A stretch of 57,859 nt of DNA. Source: Nitrospiraceae bacterium UBA6905. Its GTDB lineage: Bacteria > Nitrospirota > Thermodesulfovibrionia > Thermodesulfovibrionales > UBA6898. The stretch is taken from assembly GCA_002451165.1 (NCBI GenBank), contig DKBH01000028.1, positions 1 through 57,859 on the forward strand. Reading direction: 5' to 3'. The notes beneath the pieces are model-generated. The model made no database searches. It worked only from the letters and a program-made list of their open reading frames with translations, and had not been told where the DNA came from. Of this stretch, positions 25,140 to 34,664 are shown piece after piece (position 1 is the first letter of the stretch; every line of letters starts with the position of its first letter). A program made the position numbers and the translations under genes.

Positions 25140-27309
25140 GCCGGTGCGGGAGAACCCTCTTATACTGCTGGTGGATGATGACGAGGTGATGCGCCTGCTC
25201 GCCGCCGGCGCGTTAACGGAGATGGGGTTTGTGGTTGAAGTTGCGGAGGACGGCACCGCCGGCATTGAGGCCTTTCATCGACTGCAGCCCGATATCGTCT
25301 TGCTGGACGTGAGGATGCCAGGACGTGATGGCTACGCCGTCTGCAGCGAACTGCGCAGCACTGCTGAAGGGGAACTTGTGCCGATCCTGATGATGACCTC
25401 ACTCGACGATACCGCATCGATCAACAGGGCCTATCAGTCGGGTGCTACCGACTTTGCGACTAAGCCGTTCAACTGGACACTGCTCGGCCACCACCTTCGT
25501 TATATTCTGCGTTCGAGTGAGACGGCAAAAGCGCTTCGCAGGAGTCAGAATGAATTGCAGGAAAGTCAAGAGCGCTATGCCCTCGCTGCCCGAGGGGCCA
25601 ACGACGGTCTCTGGGACTGGAACATAGAAACAGGGAGAGTCTACTATTCATCACGATGGAAGTCCATGCTCGGCCTTGCCGAAGATGAGATCGGCGAGCA
25701 TATTGACGAATGGCTCGTCAGAATACATCCCGATGATCTTGCACAGGTCAAGATGCGGATCAATACCCATCTTAACAACGCAAGCGCCCATTTTGAAGGA
25801 GAGTTCCGGATGCGCCACAGTGACGGCACCTATCGCTGGATGCTTTGCCGGGGCATTGCCGTGAGGGATGGCGGGGAAAAGGCACATCGCATGGCCGGGT
25901 CCATGTCGGACATCACGATGCGCAAGCGGATTGAGCAACAGCTGCTCCACAACGCATTTTATGATGCATTGACCGGGCTGCCCAACAGGGCCCTGCTGAT
26001 GGATAGGCTTGAGCATACATGGATGCGCGTTGAACGTAACCGCGATAACCTGTTTGCCGTCATGTTCCTTGATCTCGACCGCTTTAAAGTTATCAACGAC
26101 AGTCTCGGCCACAATGTGGGAGATAAACTGCTCACCAGCGTAGCCAAGAGACTCAGGGATTGTGTTCGACCGTCGGACACTGTGGCGCGCCTGGGAGGAG
26201 ACGAGTTCGTCATCCTCCTTGAGGATGCGAATGAGGCCGACGATGTCAGACATGCCGCAGAAAGGATACAGGAAACCCTCAAGAATCCTTTTGTCATCGA
26301 CAATACCGAGATATTCATGTCGTGCAGTATCGGTATAACACTCAGTTCTACTGACGACTATCTTCGGGCCGAAGACCTGCTGCGGGATGCTGACACCGCA
26401 ATGTACAAGGCAAAGTCCAAAGGCAAGGCGCGGTATGAATTCTTTGAGCAGTCGATGCATGCCCGCGCCGTCACCATGCTTCATTTGGAAAGCGAGCTCA
26501 GAAGGGCTTTGGAACGTGAAGAATTCTGTCTTCATTATCAGCCCATTGTGTCATTGCACAGCCGGCGGATTACATCCGTAGAGGCACTTATACGATGGGT
26601 CCATCCAAGGCGCGGGCTCGTGATGCCCGGCGAGTTCCTGCCGTTCGCAGAAGAGGTCGGCCTGATAATCCCCATAGGTCAGTGGGTTATACGACAGGCA
26701 TGCCGTCAGATCAAGGCATGGAACGATTCGGGCGTGCCTCCCCTGTCTGTGGCGGTAAATATCTCCCCTCGGGAGCTTAAACAAAAGGGTTTTGTTGACA
26801 TAGTGTCAGGAATACTGCGAGAGACATCCCTGAGGCCTGATCTGCTTGACCTCGAAATAACGGAGAGCGCAATAATAGAAAATCCCGGTGATATCGTAAA
26901 AATACTCCTCCAGCTGAAAGCATTAGGTCTCCACCTGTCCATCGACGATTTCGGCACGGGATACTCATCACTGAGCTATCTTTCGCGGTTCCCAGTCACC
27001 AGTGTCAAGATCGACCAGAGCTTTGTCCGGGGAATGAGAGATAATGCGCAAAATGTCAAGATTATAAAGACCGTTGCAGCGCTTTCCAGTGCGCTGGGTC
27101 TGGAATCAACAGCCGAAGGAGTCGAGACGATAGACCAGCTGGAAAAGCTTAAAGAGACAGGCTGCAGTCAGATTCAAGGGTTCTTCTTTTCGCGTCCCGC
27201 AGACTTTAAGGACATAGAGCCCCTCTTGGGAAAGCCGGTCATGCTCTCCGGAATAGATGATAATGACATGTACGCAGCCGATGTGCGAACGCCCACACAA
27301 TATTCCTGA
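25126..27309 (+). CDS. REC-PAS-GGDEF-EAL c-di-GMP turnover protein
   Basis: ATG 25126 has aaaggagc upstream and overlaps the kinase stop by 14 bp. The 727-residue product has a receiver with D61 (LLDVRMPGRDG), PAS with PAC (about 145-265), GGDEF with an intact active site at 357-361 and an RxxD inhibition site (RPSD) five residues before it, then EAL with E486-A487-L488 and later DDFGTGYSS. Both halves keep their catalytic motifs, so it could make or break c-di-GMP depending on input. It is the natural phospho-acceptor of the upstream hybrid kinase. A decayed copy of its EAL half lies at 29918-30540. Confidence 0.93.
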   Translation: MKLSEPVRENPLILLVDDDEVMRLLAAGALTEMGFVVEVAEDGTAGIEAFHRLQPDIVLLDVRMPGRDGYAVCSELRSTAEGELVPILMMTSLDDTASINRAYQSGATDFATKPFNWTLLGHHLRYILRSSETAKALRRSQNELQESQERYALAARGANDGLWDWNIETGRVYYSSRWKSMLGLAEDEIGEHIDEWLVRIHPDDLAQVKMRINTHLNNASAHFEGEFRMRHSDGTYRWMLCRGIAVRDGGEKAHRMAGSMSDITMRKRIEQQLLHNAFYDALTGLPNRALLMDRLEHTWMRVERNRDNLFAVMFLDLDRFKVINDSLGHNVGDKLLTSVAKRLRDCVRPSDTVARLGGDEFVILLEDANEADDVRHAAERIQETLKNPFVIDNTEIFMSCSIGITLSSTDDYLRAEDLLRDADTAMYKAKSKGKARYEFFEQSMHARAVTMLHLESELRRALEREEFCLHYQPIVSLHSRRITSVEALIRWVHPRRGLVMPGEFLPFAEEVGLIIPIGQWVIRQACRQIKAWNDSGVPPLSVAVNISPRELKQKGFVDIVSGILRETSLRPDLLDLEITESAIIENPGDIVKILLQLKALGLHLSIDDFGTGYSSLSYLSRFPVTSVKIDQSFVRGMRDNAQNVKIIKTVAALSSALGLESTAEGVETIDQLEKLKETGCSQIQGFFFSRPADFKDIEPLLGKPVMLSGIDDNDMYAADVRTPTQYS

Positions 27310-27549
27310 GGGGAAATCAGGGGCAGGCGAACGGGAATTACGGAATAGCTACTGCTCTGTCATTGCAGGATAGGAAATGCATACACATTTTCCCTTGTTC
27401 TAGACGTCGCGAAGTTCGGATTCCCTAATTATAACCACACATGTTATTATTTCGCGCAATCATATGTCGGGGAGGACGCGCTTCCTGCAGTATGGAACAC
27501 GCAAGATTCTTACCATGGTGATCGTTTTTTTTGCGTTTAGGAGGCTCCG

Positions 27550-28296
27550 GTGAAAAAGAAGTTAATTCTTGTAGACGATAATAAGACGTTCCTGATGTAT
27601 GTAGGCCTTCTTCTCAAGAGATTCGGGGTAGACGTGCTGCCTGCGCAAAATGGTATGGAAGCGTTGAAGATGATCAAATTACATCCGCCAGACCTTATCA
27701 TGATTGATGTCCATATGCATACGATGGATGGCATCACTATGCTCAGGCATATCAAGGCAGACAGGGAGATCGCGCCGATACCGGTTATCATGATATCAAC
27801 CGATATGTCTCCGGCAACGGTAAGTAGTTGCAGGGCCCTCGGATGCTTTGATTACCTTTCGAAGCCGATCAAGGTGGATACGTTGCATGAGTCGATACAG
27901 AAGGCATTTTTTGAGGGCAGCGGCCGTTCGATCCGGAAGCATATCAGGACAGCGTATCATAATAAAATATCGGTGTATTCCAATGGAATTACATATCACC
28001 TTTACACGGAGATACTTTCAGAAGGTGGGGTATATGTGAGAAAGGAAGCACCGCTGCCCATTGGTTCGGATGTTGATGTGACGTTGCCGTTGGAAGGTGC
28101 TGACACCTTGCAGTGCAAGGGAAAGGTCATTTATACAAAGGAAACCTTCGGCGATTTTTCCACCCTCTCCCCGGGTATGGCTATTGAGTTCTACGGGCTT
28201 TCGGAACAGAATCATGAGGATATGAAGAACTACCTCAAGACCCTTGTCGCAGGAGATATCCTGGAAGAACAACAAGAAAAGGTCCTGGAGCGGTAA
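27550..28296 (+). CDS. Response regulator with C-terminal PilZ domain
   Basis: GTG 27550 is chosen because GGAGG lies just upstream; no ATG fits. The 248-residue product has a receiver (about 1-120) with LVDDN, phospho-site in IMIDVHMHTMDG and K in YLSKPI. A PilZ domain follows (about 130-235), with RKHIR fitting RxxxR and LSEGGVYV for the second motif, although the (D/N) position is not kept. It should bind c-di-GMP and change behaviour of a partner on phosphorylation. It lies 240 bp after the GGDEF-EAL gene, so it may have its own promoter; 27310-27549 shows no clear one. Confidence 0.88.
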   Translation: MKKKLILVDDNKTFLMYVGLLLKRFGVDVLPAQNGMEALKMIKLHPPDLIMIDVHMHTMDGITMLRHIKADREIAPIPVIMISTDMSPATVSSCRALGCFDYLSKPIKVDTLHESIQKAFFEGSGRSIRKHIRTAYHNKISVYSNGITYHLYTEILSEGGVYVRKEAPLPIGSDVDVTLPLEGADTLQCKGKVIYTKETFGDFSTLSPGMAIEFYGLSEQNHEDMKNYLKTLVAGDILEEQQEKVLER

Positions 28297-28503
28297 GAGG
28301 AAAGGGAAGAGGCGCATGTCGTGCGCGCCTAATCTCCTGTTTCTCGAAGTGATCGGCGCACCTGTTTCTGCCGGGCTGTAGCGCAGGAATGAAGTCTTCC
28401 AGAGAAATGCGCATGGTCAAGGGTAATGAGCGAGGTTCTGGTTGAGGAGTCATCGGCGCAGTCCCACCCTCTCTGATGAAAAGAATTTGGCGCTGCTGCC
28501 GTT

Positions 28504-29505
28504 TCACACCTCAAAGCACAGCTTACCCTTGCCTTCCTTCTTAGCTTTATACATCAGGGTATCGGCATGTTTTATGGCATCTCCTATATCCGGAATCGAA
28601 CCCGAAAAACAGACAACTCCCATGCTGACCTGAGTCACCCAGCCGCGGTCCCGCATCGTCTTGAGGAGACGTTCGTGCAAGCTACTAAAGAAGCCTTTCG
28701 CGAATGACGGTTTCATATTAAGAAGAACAACGGCAAACTCGTCACCACCAAGCCGACCCACCACATCGTTACGACGAATCGAATTCACTAACGTCTTGCC
28801 CAGTGCTTTGAGCACCTCATCCCCCTCCCCATGTCCCAGCATATCATTGACCGCCTTGAGATCATCCACGTCAATATAGGCAACTATAAGGGGTTGGGCC
28901 TGACGGGCAGCCAGATGGAAGAGGATCTCTGCGTGCTCCATAAAGCAACGCCGATTCTTTACCCCTGTGAGATCATCGATTCGTGCCTGAACTGCTTCCT
29001 GCTTCAAGCGTTCTTCATTGGTGCAGTCATGCATGAGGCCCAGCACATGCACCGAGTTGTCTTTCGCAATCAATACCGATGTCGATATGGCGATAAGGCG
29101 CTTCGCACCGGCTGCATTCGTTATCTCCCAGTGCTCATAGCGAAGATCGTCTCCTTCCCGCATGCGTTCCATACGTTGGCGCGCGCGCTCCTGAACCCCG
29201 GGATCTGGATACATTGTCTCATACCACCCCCGGGCATTGATTTCCTTCATCGTATAGCCGGTGATTTCCTTCATGCGCTGGTTCCATACCGTAAACCTCA
29301 CAAAAGGGTGCGTCGGGATGTTATGACACACGCAGACACCTTCAGCAGCCCGCTGTATAACGGCTTCACGGAATGCACGATCTTCACTGAGAGCCGTGAT
29401 GACTCTTTGTTGTTGTGCAAGTTGATCCTCCAGCGTTCGGATCTGAGAGTGAGCGGCATCAAGCATGGACTGTAAGTTCGTGATTTCAGATACCTGCTGT
29501 TCCAT
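28504..29505 (-). CDS. PAS-GGDEF diguanylate cyclase
   Basis: The start ATG (29505-29503) follows GGAGGGG; a GTG six bases earlier is less well spaced. The 333-residue product has an N-terminal coiled coil (about 1-40), a PAS domain (about 45-165) and a GGDEF domain with an intact active site at 253-257 and RRND as RxxD inhibition site. No membrane segment is seen, so it is cytosolic. It stands alone, convergent with the REC-PilZ gene (28297-28503 holds nothing clear). It adds to the unusual number of c-di-GMP proteins here. Confidence 0.9.
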   Translation of the reverse strand: MEQQVSEITNLQSMLDAAHSQIRTLEDQLAQQQRVITALSEDRAFREAVIQRAAEGVCVCHNIPTHPFVRFTVWNQRMKEITGYTMKEINARGWYETMYPDPGVQERARQRMERMREGDDLRYEHWEITNAAGAKRLIAISTSVLIAKDNSVHVLGLMHDCTNEERLKQEAVQARIDDLTGVKNRRCFMEHAEILFHLAARQAQPLIVAYIDVDDLKAVNDMLGHGEGDEVLKALGKTLVNSIRRNDVVGRLGGDEFAVVLLNMKPSFAKGFFSSLHERLLKTMRDRGWVTQVSMGVVCFSGSIPDIGDAIKHADTLMYKAKKEGKGKLCFEV

Positions 29506-29575
29506 AAGCACCCCTCCTCAATATCTCCCTATGCGGTCCGGCTCTCGTTCCTTCATGGCACTACGCGGCACCTTG

Positions 29576-29597
29576 AAAAAAAAGACCGTGCGGGTCT
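29576..29597 (-). terminator. Rho-independent terminator (minus strand)
   Basis: Read on the minus strand: AGACC (29597-29593), 5-nt loop, GGTCT (29587-29583), then a run of T to 29576. No recognised gene ends just before it. Confidence 0.65.
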
Positions 29598-29807
29598 CCT
29601 GACCTGCCCGTGCAAATCGCGGAGAGAGCACTACGCACCGTGTTCTCAATCAGATTTTTCGTCTCTGCGTCTCTGGTCGTCACGTCCGCGCAGTCTGAAT
29701 TCGGTATTTTCGAGCCTTTCTGGCATGCAGTTTTCGCAGACAGAGCAAATTTCATAAAGATAACCCAATTTTTGGAAAAGTTCGGACAATTGTTTCGCCC
29801 TGTCATA
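29576..29807 (-). ncRNA. Candidate short transcript (about 230 nt), sRNA or small gene
   Basis: A minus-strand promoter at 29814-29843 and a clean terminator at 29576-29597 bound this stretch. Two overlapping minus frames cross it. One (29646-29843, cysteine-rich, with ICSVCENC) would start at a TTG inside the -35 box. The other runs through the terminator. Neither looks like a normal gene, so a non-coding RNA is possible; an old broken gene is the alternative. Confidence 0.3.
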
Positions 29808-29813
29808 GTACTT

Positions 29814-29843
29814 AACATATTGATTTTTGGCACTTTTTGTCAA
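29814..29843 (-). promoter_or_regulatory. Sigma-70-type promoter, minus strand
   Basis: TTGACA (29843-29838), 18-bp spacer, TATGTT (29819-29814). The boxes are the same as in the promoter at 14414-14442. Confidence 0.45.
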
Positions 29844-29917
29844 GGATCTCGATCATATGGATAATTTCCTAGTTGGGCACAGCAAGGTGTAAGCTGTTGA
29901 GGAACGTCTTTCCTGTT

Positions 29918-30540
29918 GCATTTCTTCGCAGACGAGAATTTCCTCATCATAAGAACGGACACCCCCGCGCATACTGGAGGCGCGGGCGCGTGATGACCGG
30001 CGAGTTCATGCCGTTCGCAAAGGAGGTCGGCCTGATAATCCCTCCATGTCCATGGTTATGCGACATGCGTGCAGTCAGATCAAGGGAGGAAACGATACAG
30101 GTGCGCCCGCTTTGACTCTTGCGGTGAGTATTTCCCCTTTAGTTTGTGCAAGAGGGTTTCGTTGCCATGGCTTCAAGCACATTTGGAAGAGACAGCCCTT
30201 AGGCCCGCGGCGCATAGCAATAACATCACTGAACGCATCGTAATAGAAAATTCCCCTGTATCGTCACCATATTCACCAGCTGAAAGCGCTGGGTGTCCAT
30301 TTGTCCAACGAAGATTTCGACACGAGATGCTCAGTGATGTCGCATTTCACGCCCGCCAGGCCTTTAGGAAAAGAACCCTGCGTGAGAGACCTGCCATGAT
30401 TTCTGGAAAAGTTGATAACGTCACGCACCGCGACAGTGTGCTCACGCGAATAAGAAATATTCGGCTGTTGACCGCCCCCGCGGGAGCTTGCCGAGGAGTT
30501 GGGGGAAGCCGTCGGATTTGAATCTACGCTTCCGCTGATA
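29918..30540 (+). pseudogene. Decayed copy of the GGDEF-EAL protein's EAL half
   Basis: The translation near 29925-30040 reads LRRREFPHH, then GRVMTGEFMPFAKEVGLIIP, matching LEREEFCLHY and GLVMPGEFLPFAEEVGLIIP of the protein at 25126. The stretch between, which holds the catalytic EAL motif, is deleted. DNA likeness continues in broken frames to about 30330 (ITERIVIENS, LKALGVHLSNEDFDT) and more weakly to about 30540. Several frameshifts and stops are present. The rest to 30762 holds no recognisable gene. Confidence 0.8.
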
Positions 30541-30762
30541 CGAATACCGCTGGGCATTCTCCGCAACGCTCTATGGTTTTGTCTGTACGCGCGCATCCGA
30601 AGAGACGATGCTTCACGACGGCAGTGCTCAGGTCTGGCTCCATCCAGGCGCTCGCCGCACGCATGCCTGGCAGGAGCAGATTGGTCGATTATAGAAGATT
30701 ACCGAGCGCGGTTCAGAGAGCCATAGCGGTCTGTGTGAGAAGGAACGCCTTACCCGACTGAT

Positions 30763-31737
30763 TCAGGCCCCGGCACTGCAGACCCTGTTACGTCCCTCGT
30801 TCTTTGCCCGGTAGAGCGCGTTATCCGCATTTTTTATGAGCAGGGGAATGGTGGCGCCGTCTTCGGGAAAGGCAGCCACTCCCACACTGACTGTTAACCG
30901 GTGAGAAGGCTGTGTTTCTCTTCCATAGAAGGGATATACCTCTATGTGTTGCCGGATTTCCTCTGCCAGCTGAAGGGCTCTCTTCTTCGGGGCTTCCGGA
31001 AGCAGGACAATAAATTCCTCTCCGCCATAACGGCCGATTACGTCGATTATTCTGAGACGTGCAATCAGGAGCTTTGCCAGATCAGACAGCAGGTGGTCTC
31101 CTGAGAGATGCCCATGGGTATCATTGTAGTGTTTGAAGAAGTCGACATCGAGAAAGAGGATACTGAACTCCCGCGCGTGGCGGACTGCGCGTGAATATTC
31201 CATCGAAAGGACTTCATGAAAATATCGATGATTATATAATCCGGTAAGGCCGTCGCGGATCGCTAAATCAGTAAGCTCTTTGTTTACTGCTTCAAGCTCA
31301 TCCTTGCTCTTTACCAAGTCCTGTATGAGGTCTTCATTTTCCCGCATCAGACGGATCTTATCGGCCGCACGCCCGACCACTGCAGAGATGATATTGATAT
31401 CATCAAACGGCTTGGAGAGATAATCGTATGCACCACAACGAAGAGCGGTAACAGCGGTTTCTAGAGATGCATGGCTGGTGATGATAATAACCTGCAACTG
31501 GGGGTACATCTCTTTCACCTTTTCGAGCACCTCCATTCCGCTCATGCCGGGCAGGCGGATATCGAGAACAACAATATCGAATGGATGCTGACGGATGACG
31601 TCCAGCGCCTCTTCACCGCTGGATGCGACCGTTACGTGGTATCCGTCTTCTGTTAATACATCGCCTAAGATTCCGCGTAATGCTTCGTCGTCATCTACAA
31701 CGAGGATATGAAGAGGTTCTATTCGGTTTGTATGCAT
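30763..31737 (-). CDS. Response regulator-diguanylate cyclase (REC-GGEEF), copy B
   Basis: This 324-residue protein starts at ATG 31737 with AAAGGAG upstream. The receiver (about 8-125) has VVDDDE, LDIRLPGMSG and LSKPF. A short coiled linker leads to a GGDEF domain with GGEEF and RIID as the RxxD inhibition site. This is PleD/WspR-like output: phosphorylation should drive c-di-GMP synthesis. It is the last gene of a minus-strand operon and is a tandem paralog of the gene 55 bp upstream (31793-32767); both follow a histidine kinase gene. Confidence 0.92.
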   Translation of the reverse strand: MHTNRIEPLHILVVDDDEALRGILGDVLTEDGYHVTVASSGEEALDVIRQHPFDIVVLDIRLPGMSGMEVLEKVKEMYPQLQVIIITSHASLETAVTALRCGAYDYLSKPFDDINIISAVVGRAADKIRLMRENEDLIQDLVKSKDELEAVNKELTDLAIRDGLTGLYNHRYFHEVLSMEYSRAVRHAREFSILFLDVDFFKHYNDTHGHLSGDHLLSDLAKLLIARLRIIDVIGRYGGEEFIVLLPEAPKKRALQLAEEIRQHIEVYPFYGRETQPSHRLTVSVGVAAFPEDGATIPLLIKNADNALYRAKNEGRNRVCSAGA

Positions 31738-31792
31738 TATTGCACGTCTCCTTTACGGGTGAGCATCCCAGAACCCCGCCGCTTCAGCAGAA

Positions 31793-32767
31793 TCATAAGC
31801 CAACTCCTGACTCTGCCAAACAAACCGTATTCTTGCCTGACCGCTTTGCCCGGAAGAGCGCAGAATCTGCCATTCTTATCAATGAGCTCGTTTCAGTCCC
31901 GTCTTCCGGAAACGAAGCGATCCCCATGCTCACCGAGACGAATCCGAGCGGCTGTGTCTCCCCGCGGGGGAATGGGTGTTCAGATATCAGCTGTCTGAGA
32001 TGTTCAGCAAGATGGAACGCATTGCTCTTGTCTGTTGCCGGAAGAATACAGATAAATTCTTCACCTCCGTAGCGCGCAATCATATCACTTTTCCGCAGCC
32101 TCCGTAAAAGAACCTCTGCCAAAAGTTTGAGCAGTGCATCGCCTGCGGGATGCCCGTTTGCATCGTTGTATACCTTAAAGTTGTCAATATCCATTATGAC
32201 GAGCGAAAACATCTGCTTGTAGCGCGTGCAGCGGGATATTTCAAAGCTGATCGCCTCCTGAAATTGCCGGTAATTGTAGAGGCCGGTAAGACCGTCGTAT
32301 ATCGCCAGGCGCTTCAATTCCTCATTGAGCTGCTCGAGGTCTTGCTTGGTCTTCGTAAGGCTGTCAATAAGCCTCTTGTTCTCCTGTACCATGCGTAGCT
32401 TTTCAACGGCCCGCCTGACCGAGATGGCAACAAGTTGAAGATCTTCGAACGGTTTGACAATAAAATCATATGCGCCAATACGCAGCGCAGAGACGGCCGT
32501 ATCAACCGTCGCATAACTCGTCATGACGATCACCTGGATATCCGTGCTGACCTCTTTAATTTTTTTCAGGAGCTCTATACCGGTCATTGCGTGCATCTTA
32601 ACGTCAGATATTATCAGCGGATAGGGGGTCTGAAGGACCAGTTCGAGAGCCTCCTCCCCGCTCTTTGCCGTTACCACGTCATATCCCTCCCCATGAAGGA
32701 GCTCTGACAGGAGACTCCGGATGGTTGCGTCGTCATCCACCACAAGGATTGTTATTGCGTCCTGCAT
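31793..32767 (-). CDS. Response regulator-diguanylate cyclase (REC-GGEEF), copy A
   Basis: This 324-residue protein has the same length and layout as its neighbour at 30763: receiver with VVDDDA, SDVKMHAMTG and IVKPF, coiled linker (about 130-155), GGDEF domain with GGEEF and RKSD as RxxD site. The receivers differ clearly in the output face while the cyclase domains are very alike, so the pair may answer different kinases. It follows the histidine kinase gene by 40 bp, and that kinase is its likely partner. ATG 32767 has a GAGGAAG ribosome site. Confidence 0.92.
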   Translation of the reverse strand: MQDAITILVVDDDATIRSLLSELLHGEGYDVVTAKSGEEALELVLQTPYPLIISDVKMHAMTGIELLKKIKEVSTDIQVIVMTSYATVDTAVSALRIGAYDFIVKPFEDLQLVAISVRRAVEKLRMVQENKRLIDSLTKTKQDLEQLNEELKRLAIYDGLTGLYNYRQFQEAISFEISRCTRYKQMFSLVIMDIDNFKVYNDANGHPAGDALLKLLAEVLLRRLRKSDMIARYGGEEFICILPATDKSNAFHLAEHLRQLISEHPFPRGETQPLGFVSVSMGIASFPEDGTETSSLIRMADSALFRAKRSGKNTVCLAESGVGL

Positions 32768-32807
32768 GTGTCTTCCTCTCTTACACAGAGTTTGTCATGA
32801 ACTAAAT

Positions 32808-34664
32808 TCATTTTTCCCGATCATTACCGAGGTGAAGGTCGTCTTTTCTCCTTTCTGTTTCAACAAGTACGGGTAAGTATATCACAAATGTGGTCCCTTG
32901 ACCGGACTCGCTCTGAATGGTAATATCGCCGTGATGGTCCTTGATGATGCCATAACTGACCGATAGGCCAAGTCCGGTACCTTTGCCGGCCGCCTTTGTC
33001 GTGAAAAAGGGCTCAAAGATCTTCGCCTGAATATCTTTGGGAATTCCCGGACCACTGTCGCTCAGCCGTATCTCTATCCTCTCTGGTCCGGCAAGGGCCG
33101 TTTCGATCGTTATCATGCCGGGGGCTCCTTCCATCGCCTGCTGGGCGTTGATCATCAGGTTCATAAGTACCTGCTGTATCTGGTTGCTGTTACCTATTAT
33201 CATCGGAAGTTGTGGTGAAAACTTCTTTTCGAGGCGGACCTTATGAATGCCGAGCTGATGATCGACAATTGCGCAGGCGTCTTCAATTACACTGTTGATA
33301 TCGATCGACACATACGACACCTTCTCCTGCCGTGCAAACTTCATGAGATTGTCGATGATGCCTTTGCATCTCTTCGTCTCCTTTTCGATTATTCTCAAGT
33401 TAGCCTTGAGCGGTGAGCCCTCTTCTACCTTCCTCAGCGAAAGCTGCGCATAGCCAAGGATTCCGGCCAGAGGGTTCTTTACTTCATGGGCTATGCCGGC
33501 GCCGAGCTGACCGAACGCTGCCATTTTTTCCGACTGTATAAGTTGAGTCTGCGCCTCTTTCAGGGCAACTTCCCGCGCCGTAAGCTCCGTGGTCATCTTA
33601 TTGAATGAGCCGGCGAGATCGCCGATCTCATCGTTCGAGTCCACCTCGATATGGACATCAAATACGCCGCTCCCTACCACCTGGGTAGCCCGAGAGAGAC
33701 GTTCGATCGGCTTGGTTAGCTTGTTTGACCAGAAGAGGCTGATCAGGGAAGAACTGATGAGGAGCATGAGAGACACCGCAAGAAGATACATGAGAAGCTC
33801 TCGTGCCGTTGAAAACGCCGTAGCCTTCGTTATCTGGACGCCGGAAATCAGGCCCCCCACGTCTATCTTTGCGAAGCCGCCGACCATCGCTACGCCTTCT
33901 TGTGAATATTCGGCCGTGGTGCCAAGGCTCTCTTTCTTTGCCAGCTGGCTGAGGTCTGGCAGACCGGAGATTTTCGCTTGCGAGACCACCTTGTTCTTAT
34001 CACTATGCGCCAGGAGAGCACCGCCGGCATCGAAAATAGAAGTTTCAAAAACCTTGGTCCGCCCAGCCAGCCGCAGCAGACTGTTCAGCCGGATAACCGC
34101 AGCTATTACCGGAGGGTTTCCCCTTTTCGCTTCGTACTCGGAAACTGCCAAGGTAAATGCCGGCAGTTCAGGTGATAAGGAACAGTTCTGTATGAAGACT
34201 TTTCCGTTGGATATATCGTCCAAGGGAAGGGGATTGGTACGGTAATATTCATCGTATGCATCTTTGCTGAGACCGGCGGTCTTCAGAGTCTGTGAATCAT
34301 AGATGGTAACTTTTTCTCTATGCGTGTCATAGCGCGTGACCAGCACGAACTCATCAAAGTCCTCAAAGAGCTTCTTTATCATAGCCGCTTTCTGTTCCTG
34401 GGGCAGGCCTTTTTCTCCTATGATCCGTGAGAAAACCCTGAGCTTTTCCCGGTATCCCTGCAAAAGCGCGCTTGCTTCATCGGCTGTATGAAGCGCTATC
34501 ACTGATGTCAGGTCATGAATATAGGTCTCCTTGTCCTTATGAAAGAGCGAGGCCATGGTGAACGTAATGACCGACACCGCAGCAGTGACAACAAATAGCA
34601 GGGTGAGCAGGATCTTGAAGCGAAGCGGAAAACGGAACCGCACGCGCATCAGCATATTTTTCAT
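32808..34664 (-). CDS. Membrane histidine kinase (Cache-HAMP-HisKA-HATPase)
   Basis: This 618-residue protein has TM1 (about 17-40), a large periplasmic Cache-type sensor (about 45-285), TM2 (about 290-312), HAMP, HisKA with H393 (IAHEVKNPLAG) and HATPase_c with NLMINAQQA and GTGLGLSVS. The ribosome site GGGAGG lies 7 bp before ATG 34664. The start shares one base with the stop of the FecR-like gene (TAATG), so the two are translationally coupled. It likely phosphorylates one or both REC-GGEEF proteins encoded next. Coupling to the FecR-like and giant outer-membrane proteins suggests that it senses the state of that surface complex (inference). Confidence 0.92.
   Translation of the reverse strand: MKNMLMRVRFRFPLRFKILLTLLFVVTAAVSVITFTMASLFHKDKETYIHDLTSVIALHTADEASALLQGYREKLRVFSRIIGEKGLPQEQKAAMIKKLFEDFDEFVLVTRYDTHREKVTIYDSQTLKTAGLSKDAYDEYYRTNPLPLDDISNGKVFIQNCSLSPELPAFTLAVSEYEAKRGNPPVIAAVIRLNSLLRLAGRTKVFETSIFDAGGALLAHSDKNKVVSQAKISGLPDLSQLAKKESLGTTAEYSQEGVAMVGGFAKIDVGGLISGVQITKATAFSTARELLMYLLAVSLMLLISSSLISLFWSNKLTKPIERLSRATQVVGSGVFDVHIEVDSNDEIGDLAGSFNKMTTELTAREVALKEAQTQLIQSEKMAAFGQLGAGIAHEVKNPLAGILGYAQLSLRKVEEGSPLKANLRIIEKETKRCKGIIDNLMKFARQEKVSYVSIDINSVIEDACAIVDHQLGIHKVRLEKKFSPQLPMIIGNSNQIQQVLMNLMINAQQAMEGAPGMITIETALAGPERIEIRLSDSGPGIPKDIQAKIFEPFFTTKAAGKGTGLGLSVSYGIIKDHHGDITIQSESGQGTTFVIYLPVLVETERRKDDLHLGNDREK

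Noticed and set aside
28310..28330. Palindrome AGGCGC-N9-GCGCCT after the REC-PilZ gene as a terminator
   Set aside because: No T run follows the stem; it may still be a factor-dependent end but cannot be called.
28831..29475. Plus-strand open frame (214 codons) opposite the PAS-GGDEF gene
   Set aside because: It lies wholly antisense to a gene with intact catalytic motifs and has no domain of its own.
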